Assembly: GCA_009777685.1 (NCBI GenBank)
Contig: WRLJ01000015.1
Location: 1 to 14,801 of the forward strand
Length of the DNA: 14,801 nt
From: Oscillospiraceae bacterium
GTDB lineage: Bacteria; Bacillota; Clostridia; Oscillospirales; UBA929
Direction: 5' to 3'
Position numbers and translations under genes: made by a program. The first letter of the stretch is position 1. Each line of letters begins with the position of its first letter. This document shows, piece by piece, positions 1-6,612 of this stretch. The notes below the pieces were generated by a model. That model did no database searches, was not told the origin of the DNA, and saw only the letters and a list, made by a program, of their open reading frames with translations.

Positions 1-217
1 TGTCATGTTTTAGATTTTACATTGTACGACACATACGCCATGTTAGGGCAGTTCCCTGTGGAGACAGCAAAGAAAGTGCAAGGGTATGGCCGGGACGTGC
101 GAAAAAGACAAAAAGAGAGAAACCCCGAAGTTGAGGCCAGGACAGCTGGGAAAAGACCCTTACGGTGAAACGCTGTGTCTCGCACAGACAAAACCCCCGT
201 ATTTCCCGCGAGAGGGG

Positions 218-241
218 CTGGGGGACTGCCAAGTCCCCCAG
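218..241. other. Perfect 10-bp GC hairpin
   Basis: CTGGGGGACT (218-227) pairs perfectly with AGTCCCCCAG (232-241) across the 4-nt loop GCCA. No T-tract follows on either strand, so it is not a canonical intrinsic terminator. It sits just before a second GC hairpin and may belong to a dispersed intergenic repeat or a structured RNA. Confidence 0.6.
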
Positions 242-250
242 TGGGGGGCT

Positions 251-270
251 CCGGGGGAGACCTCCCCCGG
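251..270. other. Perfect 8-bp GC hairpin
   Basis: CCGGGGGA (251-258) pairs with TCCCCCGG (263-270) across the loop GACC. It is the second of two hairpins separated by only 9 bases. No T-run follows, so terminator function is doubtful. Confidence 0.55.
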
Positions 271-305
271 AAATGCCTGAACACCACCCAAACCCACAGC
301 CGGAC

Positions 306-572
306 GGGCAAACGGTGAAAACCCTTCCCCCCGAAGTTTGCAGATAACCCTGCGGGACGCCGAGGTCTGCGTCCCCTACGGAGGGGATGCGGGCAAACGG
401 TGAAAACCCTTTCCCCGAAGTTTGCGGATACCCCGCGGGACGCCGAGGTCTGCGTCCCCTACGGAGGGGATGCGGCGGGGCAAACGGTGAAAACCCGTTC
501 CCCCGAAGTTTGTAGATAACCTGCGGGACGCCGAGGTCTGCGTCCCCTACGGTGTGTGCGGCGGGGCAAACG
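306..572. repeat. Three tandem 85-87 bp intergenic repeats plus a partial fourth
   Basis: The units start with GGGCAAACGGTGAAAACCC at 306, 391 and 478. A 9-base start of a fourth unit follows at 564-572. A 30-bp core is identical in all three copies (352-381, 435-464, 523-552). Each unit can form GGT-GAAA-ACC with a GAAA tetraloop inside a CAAAC/GTTTG stem (GCAAAC/GTTTGC in unit 1), and a GGGACGC/GCGTCCC hairpin. Units 1 and 2 also have a competing GCGTCCCCT/AGGGGATGC hairpin, which unit 3 has lost. Unit lengths of 85 and 87 bp, small indels and the lack of a credible start argue against coding. The array lies upstream of the motA promoter. Confidence 0.8.
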
Positions 573-608
573 CAGCCCACTGCGGGCATCGCGCCCTGCG
601 GGATAGAA

Positions 609-631
609 AATTGCAAAAATTTTTTTCAATT
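609..631. promoter_or_regulatory. A/T-rich dyad upstream of the motA promoter
   Basis: AATTG, one base, AAAAA is followed by TTTTT, two bases, CAATT, giving an imperfect inverted repeat in a very AT-rich patch. It lies directly upstream of the motA -35 region. It could act as an UP element, a protein binding site, or a weak end for a transcript through the repeats. The function is not shown by sequence. Confidence 0.3.
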
Positions 632-646
632 GTAAGAAATTCCGTC

Positions 647-675
647 TACAAATTTGAAAAGAGATGTGGTATAGT
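647..675 (+). promoter_or_regulatory. Probable sigma-A promoter for motAB
   Basis: The -10 is TATAGT at 670-675, preceded by TGTGG (665-669), an extended TRTGn -10 element. A weak -35, TACAAA (647-652), is 17 bp upstream, and an AT-rich stretch lies before it. A closer TTGAAA at 654-659 is too near the -10 to pair with it. No flagellar sigma-D (TAAA / GCCGATAA) promoter is visible. Transcription would start near 682, about 53 bp before motA. Confidence 0.6.
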
Positions 676-734
676 GTAGAAGGTGAGCTTTGCGCGGAAA
701 GAAAATACCCGTTTAAGAGGGGGACTCAGCCTCA

Positions 735-1544
735 ATGGATATTACGACCATCATCGGCATCGTTCTGGCCATCGTCGCGATTTTTTACGGCGCGGTTTCT
801 TCCGGCGGCATCGAGGCGCTGGGGGGACTGATTGACGTCCCCTCCGTGATTGTGACCTTCGGCGGCACGATCGCCACGTTCGTCGCTACATACACGATGG
901 ACCAGATCAAATCCGTTGGGAAAATCACCGCCAAGGCGTTCAAAGCGCCCAATTACGACTCCAAGGCCACCATCGCCTCCATCATCGAGCTGGCCAACAT
1001 CGCCCGCAAGGAGGGCCTGCTGGCGCTGGAGGAGGTCGCCACGAAGATTGAGAACCTCTTTATGCAGAAAGCGGTCAACCTGATGGTCGACGGCACCGAC
1101 CCCGTATTGCTGAAGGATATCCTGGAGGCGGAGATCGGCGCGACGGAAAGCCGCCATCAGGAGGGCGCGGGTGTGTTCGAGACCATTGCCGCCATCGGCC
1201 CGGCCTTCGGTATGCTGGGCACGCTGATCGGGCTGATCAACATGCTCAACAATCTGGAAGACGCCGCCTCGCTCGGCCCCGGCATGGCGGTCGCGCTGGT
1301 CACGACGTTCTACGGCTCCGTCATCGCCAACGTCATCGCCAACCCCATCGCCGCCAAGCTCAAGACCCGCAGCGGCCAGGAGGTCATGCAGATGGAGCTG
1401 ATCCTGGAGGGCATCCTGTCCATCCACGGCGGCGAAAACCCGCATATCATTCAGGAGAAGCTCAACTCCTTCCTCTCCCGCACCGAGCTGCACGGCAAGG
1501 GCAAAAAGGACAAGCAGGAAGACGCTCCGGCGGAGGAAGAATGA
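735..1544 (+). CDS. motA: Flagellar stator subunit MotA (PomA-like)
   Basis: Ion-channel subunit of the flagellar stator. It surrounds the MotB helices in the cytoplasmic membrane and pushes on the rotor. The 269-residue length is normal. Four membrane segments are visible at about 3-22, 33-52, 150-172 and 183-205, with a large cytoplasmic loop carrying the charged rotor-contact region (R91, E99/E100). Conserved prolines are P156 (GPAFGMLGT) and P204. The TM3/TM4 stretch GPGMAVALVTTFYG and Thr residues T163, T190 and T191 match the sodium-type PomA pattern better than E. coli MotA. The start has AAGAGGGGG 11 bases upstream. motB follows after 38 bp, so the two genes are probably co-transcribed. 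No other flagellar gene is in the window. The family call is very secure; sodium use is inference. Confidence 0.95.
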   Translation: MDITTIIGIVLAIVAIFYGAVSSGGIEALGGLIDVPSVIVTFGGTIATFVATYTMDQIKSVGKITAKAFKAPNYDSKATIASIIELANIARKEGLLALEEVATKIENLFMQKAVNLMVDGTDPVLLKDILEAEIGATESRHQEGAGVFETIAAIGPAFGMLGTLIGLINMLNNLEDAASLGPGMAVALVTTFYGSVIANVIANPIAAKLKTRSGQEVMQMELILEGILSIHGGENPHIIQEKLNSFLSRTELHGKGKKDKQEDAPAEEE

Positions 1545-1582
1545 CCGTGCCCGCGATTCCCGTAAAGTAAGGAGGCCGTCCT

Positions 1583-2422
1583 ATGGCCCGCAAAAAAGAC
1601 CCGCCGCCCCAACCGGCCGGATGCCCCGCGTGGCTGGCCACATACGGCGATATGGTGACGCTGGTGCTCACCTTTTTTGTGCTGCTCTATTCGTTTTCGT
1701 CTCTTGACGTAGCCAAGTGGCAGAGCTTTGTCGCGGATTTCGTCGGCAAGGAGCCGGCATACGTCAACAACGTGACCGCCGTCATCCCCAACCCGCCCGC
1801 CGTGGTGGACCGCCCCTCCACAGACGCGGGCATTGATATGTTCGACCAGTCGTGGTCGGACCTGTACGACAACATCACCAAGTTCTTCGACCTCCGCACC
1901 GATCCGTCCAATCAGAATCAGAACCAGAATCAGGACAATCCCGATATCGGTTTTGAGGAGACGCGGATCATCATCACGCTGCCGGAAACGATGCTCTTTG
2001 ACTCCGGCCAATACATTCTGCGGCCCGACGCGGTGCAGGAATTGACGGCCCTGATGGACTACATCGGGGATGAGCTGAATCTGGTCCGGCAGATCGTCAT
2101 CGAGGGTCACACCGATACCGTGCCGGTCGTTCCGTCGGCGGAGATCAAAAACAACATGCACCTGTCCTTCTGGCGCGCCGACGCGGTTTTGAACGCCCTT
2201 ATGGCCAGCGATCTGGGACTGCCCTACAGCCTGTTCGCCTGCCGGGCGCAGGGCGAGGAGTATCCCTATTACGAGCGGGCGCGGGACGCGGGATATACCG
2301 GCGACCGCCTGGACGGGGAGGCCCGCCGCCAATGGGTGGAAAGCCAGAACCGCACCCCCGAGCAGAGGCAGCGGAACCGCCGCTGTGTGATCATTCTGGA
2401 GCGGCTGTTGTCCCCGCCCTAA
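1583..2422 (+). CDS. motB: Flagellar stator subunit MotB (PomB-like, OmpA domain)
   Basis: Peptidoglycan-anchored stator partner of MotA, 279 residues. It has a short cytoplasmic N-terminus, then a single membrane helix (about 22-42) beginning with WLATYGD. D23 is the ion-binding aspartate. The FFVLLYSFSSLDV stretch resembles PomB. A linker of about 80 residues contains (NQ)4 at residues 110-117, encoded by a 6-bp unit repeated four times (1910-1933). The OmpA-like peptidoglycan-binding domain covers about 128-272, with GHTDT at 175-179, RAD at 198-200 and NRRCVI near 266-270. TAAGGAGG 7 bases before the ATG fixes the start. No clear terminator follows before the next promoter. Confidence 0.95.
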   Translation: MARKKDPPPQPAGCPAWLATYGDMVTLVLTFFVLLYSFSSLDVAKWQSFVADFVGKEPAYVNNVTAVIPNPPAVVDRPSTDAGIDMFDQSWSDLYDNITKFFDLRTDPSNQNQNQNQDNPDIGFEETRIIITLPETMLFDSGQYILRPDAVQELTALMDYIGDELNLVRQIVIEGHTDTVPVVPSAEIKNNMHLSFWRADAVLNALMASDLGLPYSLFACRAQGEEYPYYERARDAGYTGDRLDGEARRQWVESQNRTPEQRQRNRRCVIILERLLSPP

Positions 2423-2456
2423 ACGGCGTTTGGCGAAAATTTTGCCTTGTCCCCTC

Positions 2457-2486
2457 TTGTTTTCCGATGAGCGGGTGTGATATAAT
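2457..2486 (+). promoter_or_regulatory. Promoter for the decarboxylase operon
   Basis: TTGTTT (2457-2462) and a perfect TATAAT (2481-2486) are separated by 18 bp, with TGTGA just before the -10 (extended TRTGn). A short CGCCG/CGGCG stem-loop (2498-2514) would lie at the start of the leader. Transcription from about 2492 gives a leader of about 60 nt to the ATG at 2552. AGGGGG at 2539-2544 is its ribosome binding site. Confidence 0.75.
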
Positions 2487-2551
2487 GACTCTGATTTCGC
2501 CGTCTGATCCGGCGTCGGAACGGAATCACTGATATTACAGGGGGTCAAGCT

Positions 2552-3931
2552 ATGAAGAAAGTGTTATTCACCGAAACCGTGCTGCGCGACGCGGGCCAGT
2601 CGCTGATCGCCACGCGCCTGCCGTACTCCAAGTTTGAGGATGTCCTGGAAACCCTGGACAGGGCCGGCTATTACTCGCTGGAGTGCTGGGGCGGCGCCAC
2701 CTTCGACACCTGCCTGCGTTTTCTAAACGAGGACCCGTGGCAGCGCTTGCGCGACATCAAAAAGCGCGTGACCAAAACCAAGCTGCAGATGCTGCTGCGC
2801 GGCCAGAACCTGCTGGGCTATAAACATTATCCGGACGATGTGGTGCGCAAGTTCGTCGAGCTGTCCGTCAAGAACGGCGTCGACGTGGTGCGCATTTTTG
2901 ATGCGCTGAACGACCTCCGCAATCTTGAGGTCGCCGTCAGCGAGACCGTCAAGCACGGCGGCGACGCGCAGGTGACTCTCTCCTATACCAACAGTCCCGT
3001 GCATACCCTGGAAAACTATATCGAGCTGATTAAGCGCATCGAGGCGATGGGCGCGACCAGCCTGTGCATCAAGGACATGGCCGGTATTCTGGGTCCGCAG
3101 GAGTGCTACGATTTTGTCAAGGCCATCAAGGGCGCCTCCGGGCTGCGGCTGCATTTGCATACGCACTGCACGACGGGGCTTGCCCCGCTGACCTATTTGA
3201 GGGGCGTGGAGGCCGGCGCGGACTGCATCGACACCGCCATTTCCTGCTTCTCCGGCGGCACCAGCCAGCCCCCCACCGAAACGCTGGCCTACGCGATGGG
3301 GCAGATGGGGTACGCGCACGACCTCGATATGTCCGTCCTCAAAGAAATCAACGACTATTTCAAGCCCGTCGTCGCCGCGTACATCAAGGACGGCACCCTC
3401 GACCCGAAGGTCATGGGCACGGAAACCGACGCGCTGACCTATCAGGTGCCGGGCGGAATGCTGTCCAATATGATTTCCCAGCTGAAATCCATGAATGCCG
3501 TGGATAAGTTCCCCGAGGTGCTGGCCGAGGTGCCGCGCGTCCGCGAGGATATGGGCTATCCGCCGCTGGTCACGCCGACCAGCCAGATTGTCGGGGTGCA
3601 GGCCGCGACCAACGTGCTGGTCGGGGAGCGGTACAAAAACGTCTCCAAGGAAGTCACGGCCTATCTGCGCGGGGAGTACGGCTCACCGCCGGGCGAGGTC
3701 AGCCGGGATTTGATTTCCAAGGTGCTGGGCGACGAGAAGCCTTACACGGGCCGCTACGCGGAGACGCTGCCCCCGGGCTTTGAGGCCGGGCGCAGAGCCA
3801 TCGGGGCGTTGGCCCGCAGCGACGAGGACGTCTGCTCCTATATCGTGTTCCCCGAGGTGTTTGAGAAATTTGCCAGAGCGCGTGAGGAAAAAGAGAAAAA
3901 CCGCGTGAAGTATACGCTGGTCCGGTCATAG
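2552..3931 (+). CDS. oadA: Oxaloacetate decarboxylase alpha-type carboxyltransferase subunit
   Basis: Biotin-dependent carboxyltransferase of the PYC/OadA family. It moves CO2 between a 2-oxo acid (oxaloacetate/pyruvate) and carboxybiotin. Its 459 residues match the short form without a fused biotin domain; a separate carrier is encoded at 6613. The TIM barrel starts with LRDAGQS. The expected metal and catalytic residues are present: D13, R83/GQN, K174 (CIKDMAG, the lysine that is carbamylated in the family), and H203/H205 in HLHTHCTTG. GGTSQP (235-240) forms part of the substrate site. The C-terminal conserved region VPGGMLSN...PTSQIVG spans about 299-347. oadG follows after 15 bp. Alternatives are a pyruvate carboxylase B subunit or a transcarboxylase 5S-like subunit; adjacent oadG favours a membrane decarboxylase. 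Confidence 0.92.
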   Translation: MKKVLFTETVLRDAGQSLIATRLPYSKFEDVLETLDRAGYYSLECWGGATFDTCLRFLNEDPWQRLRDIKKRVTKTKLQMLLRGQNLLGYKHYPDDVVRKFVELSVKNGVDVVRIFDALNDLRNLEVAVSETVKHGGDAQVTLSYTNSPVHTLENYIELIKRIEAMGATSLCIKDMAGILGPQECYDFVKAIKGASGLRLHLHTHCTTGLAPLTYLRGVEAGADCIDTAISCFSGGTSQPPTETLAYAMGQMGYAHDLDMSVLKEINDYFKPVVAAYIKDGTLDPKVMGTETDALTYQVPGGMLSNMISQLKSMNAVDKFPEVLAEVPRVREDMGYPPLVTPTSQIVGVQAATNVLVGERYKNVSKEVTAYLRGEYGSPPGEVSRDLISKVLGDEKPYTGRYAETLPPGFEAGRRAIGALARSDEDVCSYIVFPEVFEKFARAREEKEKNRVKYTLVRS

Positions 3932-3946
3932 AGGGAGGGGTGCCGC

Positions 3947-4279
3947 ATGTTTGAGGATTTTGCTCTCGCGTTTCTTGGACTGATCATTGTCTTTACCGTG
4001 ATCGCGCTGCTGATGCTGGGCGTTATCCTGCTGGGCGCGGTCGCCGCCGCGCTGAATAAGCCCAGAGCGGTGCTTCCGGACCCTGTCGCGCCGCTGGCGG
4101 AGCGCGCGCGTTTGGACGCCCGCCCCGTGCCGGGGATGGTTCCCGCCCCCGGCTCTGCCGGAGAGGTCGACCTGCACACCGTTGACGACCGCACCGCCGC
4201 CCTGCTGATGGCGATTGTGGCCGACGATCTGGGCTGTGAACCGAACGAGCTTACCTTCGTCTCGATCAAAGAGATATAG
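3947..4279 (+). CDS. oadG: OadG-family small membrane subunit
   Basis: Gamma/delta-type subunit that bridges the soluble carboxyltransferase to the membrane pump. It has 110 residues: one N-terminal membrane helix (about 6-36), a Pro/Ala-rich linker (38-70), and a C-terminal segment from about 78 (DDRTAALLMAIVADDLG) ending TFVSIKEI, typical of OadG and related small decarboxylase subunits. GAGGGAGGGG precedes the ATG. The gene begins 15 bp after oadA and is followed after 12 bp by the first lipoprotein gene. OadG proteins diverge fast, so the call relies on size, topology and neighbours. Confidence 0.8.
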   Translation: MFEDFALAFLGLIIVFTVIALLMLGVILLGAVAAALNKPRAVLPDPVAPLAERARLDARPVPGMVPAPGSAGEVDLHTVDDRTAALLMAIVADDLGCEPNELTFVSIKEI

Positions 4280-4291
4280 GAAAAGAATCGT

Positions 4292-5038
4292 ATGCGACGC
4301 CTTGCCGCCCTGCTCCTGACCGCCGTGCTGCTGCTGGCAGCTTTGGCGGGCTGTGCGTCCATGCCGCGAAACGCGGCGGACATCAAGCAGACGCCGGCGC
4401 GCTTCGGGAAGAGGGAAATTCATGCCGACGGTTTTCGCTATCGTTTGGAGGAGGCCCTGGCCAAGTCGGACGTTGTGGCGGACGTGACGGTTGTTTCCTG
4501 GCTGGACGAACGGCTTGAAGATTTTCCGCCCATGACCTTTTTCTCCGTGAAGGCCAACACGCTGTACAAGGGGAATATACCGGATATCTTCGTCATGATG
4601 CAAAACGGAAATCAAGAGATCACGCTGGAGGATTACCCGCTGTTTCAGGTCGGAGACCGGCTGTTGGTTTTCTTGTTCGGCCCGATAGCACAGGAGGAAT
4701 GGGACGGTTCAAGAAGGATCACGGGTGTGGACGGGGCATACAGTATTCTGGCCGCCCATGCCTCGGTACTCGGCATTCATGCTATGGAGGATACGCTATA
4801 CGCCATTGACCGGGACGGGTATATAACCGGCGCTGTGGGGAATCCCCTCCGTGACGGCGGCGAACGGACCGTGATCGACGGCCAGACCCAAAACGCGCTG
4901 TATGACCAGGCGCGGGTCTATGAACAGCATGAATCGCCGCTGGGCCTCCGCGGGCCGATCCGGCCGAGGGCGTTCCTGTACGACGAGATCGTCAGGGAAA
5001 TCCAGTATCTGCTGCGCGAGGGAGGGGAGCAACCGTGA
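4292..5038 (+). CDS. Putative lipoprotein, paralog 1 of 3
   Basis: Unrecognised family, 248 residues. The N-terminus is a lipoprotein signal peptide: positive MRR, a hydrophobic stretch, then the lipobox LAGC with C21 as the likely lipidated residue. The mature protein should be anchored outside the cytoplasmic membrane. After the cysteine comes a shared PRNAA-KQTP segment, then a segment with the pattern VADVTVVSWLDE, V-A-NTLYKG and GDRLLVFL, suggesting a beta-rich extracytoplasmic domain. The C-terminus shares only the ending FLYDEIVREIQ-LL with its paralogs, so this is the most diverged copy. The ribosome site is weak (AGGAAAAG overlapping the oadG stop), suggesting coupling. Its TGA overlaps the next GTG. 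No function can be assigned. Confidence 0.85.
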   Translation: MRRLAALLLTAVLLLAALAGCASMPRNAADIKQTPARFGKREIHADGFRYRLEEALAKSDVVADVTVVSWLDERLEDFPPMTFFSVKANTLYKGNIPDIFVMMQNGNQEITLEDYPLFQVGDRLLVFLFGPIAQEEWDGSRRITGVDGAYSILAAHASVLGIHAMEDTLYAIDRDGYITGAVGNPLRDGGERTVIDGQTQNALYDQARVYEQHESPLGLRGPIRPRAFLYDEIVREIQYLLREGGEQP

Positions 5039-5775
5039 AAACCCCCATTGCCCTGCTCCTGACCGCCGCGCTGCTGACGGCAATTTTGGCGGGCTGTGCG
5101 TCCATACCGCGAAACGCGGCGGAGGTGAAGCAGACGCCGGTGCGTTACGCGGAAAGCACGGTGTATGGTCAAGGCCCCCTGTATCCGTTTGACGAATCCG
5201 TCGCCGAGGCCGATGTGATCGCGGACGTGACGATTGTATCGTGGCTGGACGAAGCGCTGGAGGGCTTTGCTGTCACCTATTTCTCCGTCAAGGTCAATGC
5301 TGTACTCAAGGGAGACGCACCCGGCACGTTTATATTGCTCCAAAGCGGAAGCAGTGAGAGGACCTACGATAGAATGCCGCTGCACCAAGTGGGCGAAAGA
5401 TTGCTGATGTTCCTCAAAAATCCGGTTACGGAGGAGGAGTGGGGCGATCCGGCTTCTTGGGAAAGACAACTCTACAAGGAAGTTTACTGGCCGTTCTCTA
5501 TGAACAGCTCCTACATGGAAATCTATCCGATTGGAGATACGCTGTACGCGGCGGACAGGAACGGGTTCCTGACCAGAACGATTAGTCAGAGAAGGGCATT
5601 CAGCAAAAGCGGAGCGTATACCCAACTGGACGACGAAATCCGAAACGCCCTGCGCGGCCAGATGGACGAGGTTGACCCATTTGCTTCAAGCGGGCACCGA
5701 ACCCGGTTCTTTTGGTACGATGAAGTCGTCAGGGAGATTGAACTTCTGACAGAGGAGGGAGGGGAGACGCCGTGA
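5035..5775 (+). CDS. Putative lipoprotein, paralog 2 of 3
   Basis: 246-residue lipoprotein starting with GTG, which overlaps the previous stop as GTGA. GAGGGAGGGGAG lies just upstream. The lipobox is LAGC, with Cys at 21. Residues 1-60 and about 155-240 are almost the same as in paralog 3, while the middle (about 62-150) differs clearly. The pattern TYFSVKVNAVLKG ... GERLLMFLKNPVTEEEW suggests a beta-sheet domain. The C-terminal region (DDEIRNALRGQMDEVD, then RFFWYDEVVREIE) is mixed or helical. The gene lies inside a decarboxylase operon between oadG and the biotin carrier. The domain is unidentified. It could be a surface sensor, a folding factor or a binding protein. Confidence 0.87.
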   Translation: MKTPIALLLTAALLTAILAGCASIPRNAAEVKQTPVRYAESTVYGQGPLYPFDESVAEADVIADVTIVSWLDEALEGFAVTYFSVKVNAVLKGDAPGTFILLQSGSSERTYDRMPLHQVGERLLMFLKNPVTEEEWGDPASWERQLYKEVYWPFSMNSSYMEIYPIGDTLYAADRNGFLTRTISQRRAFSKSGAYTQLDDEIRNALRGQMDEVDPFASSGHRTRFFWYDEVVREIELLTEEGGETP

Positions 5776-6515
5776 AACGGCTCATTGCCCTGCTCCTGAC
5801 CGCCGCGTTGCTGACGGCAATTTTGGCGGGCTGTGCGCTGATACCGCGAAACGCGGCGGAGGTCAAGCAGACGCCGGTGCGTTACGCGGAAAAAACGGTG
5901 TATGGTCAAGGTCTCATGTATTTCTTTGACGAGGCCGTCGCCGAAGCCGATGTTGTGGCGGATGTGACCGTCCTCTCATGGCTGGATGAAGTGCTTGACA
6001 ATCCGCCGCCCAGAAGCTATTTTTTGGTCCAGGTCAATACCGTCTTCAAAGGGAACACGCCCGATACCTTTGTATTGGCCCAAGCGGGAAACAGCGAAAT
6101 GACATTTGACAGGGATCCGCTGCATCAAGTCGGCGACAGGCTTCTGATGTTCCTGAATGATCCGGTCACAGAGGAAGAATGGGGAGGTGGGCCAGAGGCG
6201 TGGGAGAGAATGGTGTATAAAGACTCGTATTCTTCTTTTGCCATGAACAGCTCCTACATGGAACTCTACCCGATTGGAGATACGCTGTACGCGGCGGACA
6301 GGAACGGGTTCCTGACCAAAAAGATTATCCAGAGACGGGCATTCAGCAAAAGCGGAGCGTATACCCAATTGGACGACGAAATCCGAAGGGCTCTGCGCGG
6401 CCAGATGGACGAGGTTGACCCGTTTGCTTCAAGCGGGCACCGAACCCGGTTCTTTTGGTACGATGAAGTCGTCAGGGAGATTGAACTTCTGACCAATGAG
6501 GAAGGGGAGACGTGA
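5772..6515 (+). CDS. Putative lipoprotein, paralog 3 of 3
   Basis: 247 residues, starting with GTG in a GTGA overlap, with GGAGGGAGGGGAG upstream. The lipobox is LAGC (Cys21), followed by ALIPRNAAEVKQTP. It is very close to paralog 2 at both ends: 71 consecutive bases are identical between 5680-5750 and 6423-6493. The middle has changed, which fits recent duplication plus gene conversion. The stop is followed by a short stretch resembling the start of yet another copy. The protein should be anchored on the outer face of the membrane; its function is unknown. Confidence 0.87.
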   Translation: MKRLIALLLTAALLTAILAGCALIPRNAAEVKQTPVRYAEKTVYGQGLMYFFDEAVAEADVVADVTVLSWLDEVLDNPPPRSYFLVQVNTVFKGNTPDTFVLAQAGNSEMTFDRDPLHQVGDRLLMFLNDPVTEEEWGGGPEAWERMVYKDSYSSFAMNSSYMELYPIGDTLYAADRNGFLTKKIIQRRAFSKSGAYTQLDDEIRRALRGQMDEVDPFASSGHRTRFFWYDEVVREIELLTNEEGET

Positions 6516-6596
6516 AACGGCCCACCCAACTGAGACATCAAACAGCCAACCCCAAAACCGTGAAAATAGGAAACTAAAAACTCTTCAAAAGAAGAG

Positions 6597-6604
6597 AAGG
6601 AGGA
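6597..6604 (+). promoter_or_regulatory. Ribosome binding site that sets the biotin-carrier start
   Basis: AAGGAGGA lies 8 bases before the ATG at 6613. The reading frame is open upstream to about 6496, but that extension would overlap paralog 3 and has no biotin-carrier character, so 6613 is the start. Confidence 0.85.
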
Positions 6605-6612
6605 AACGCGAT

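Larger units (their letters stand above)
1..305. other. Non-coding stretch left of the repeat array
   Basis: No convincing gene is visible. The open frames on both strands have low-complexity, Pro/Gly/Arg-rich translations with no recognisable domain and no good ribosome binding site. The left half is relatively A/G-rich and the right half is very GC-rich with two strong hairpins, annotated separately. A small CTGTG/CACAG stem-loop lies near 173-187. The stretch could be a dispersed intergenic element or a structured RNA. Nothing in it identifies a known family. Confidence 0.5.

Noticed and set aside
306..572. The repeat array as a CRISPR
   Set aside because: The units are 85-87 bp head-to-tail copies with no unique spacers of regular size and no cas genes nearby.
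17..616. A 199-codon minus-strand open frame across the repeat region
   Set aside because: It reads through the 85-87 bp repeats with frame shifts between copies, is rich in Pro, Gly and Arg, shows no domain and lacks a ribosome site. It is a by-product of GC-rich repeats.
571..626. An intrinsic terminator formed by GGGC/GCCC and the T-run at 620-626
   Set aside because: The stem is only 4 bp and the T-run is more than 20 bases away, so the geometry is wrong.
2498..2514. A riboswitch or attenuator in the oadA leader
   Set aside because: There is only one 5-bp stem in a leader of about 60 nt, with no recognisable aptamer and no T-run.
4364..4376. A CCGCG-AAA-CGCGG hairpin repeated in each lipoprotein gene
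   Set aside because: It encodes the conserved PRNAA segment, so protein conservation explains it without an RNA role.
6496..6612. An upstream extension of the biotin carrier
   Set aside because: The extension overlaps the third lipoprotein gene and is polar low-complexity sequence. The strong AAGGAGGA site supports the ATG at 6613.
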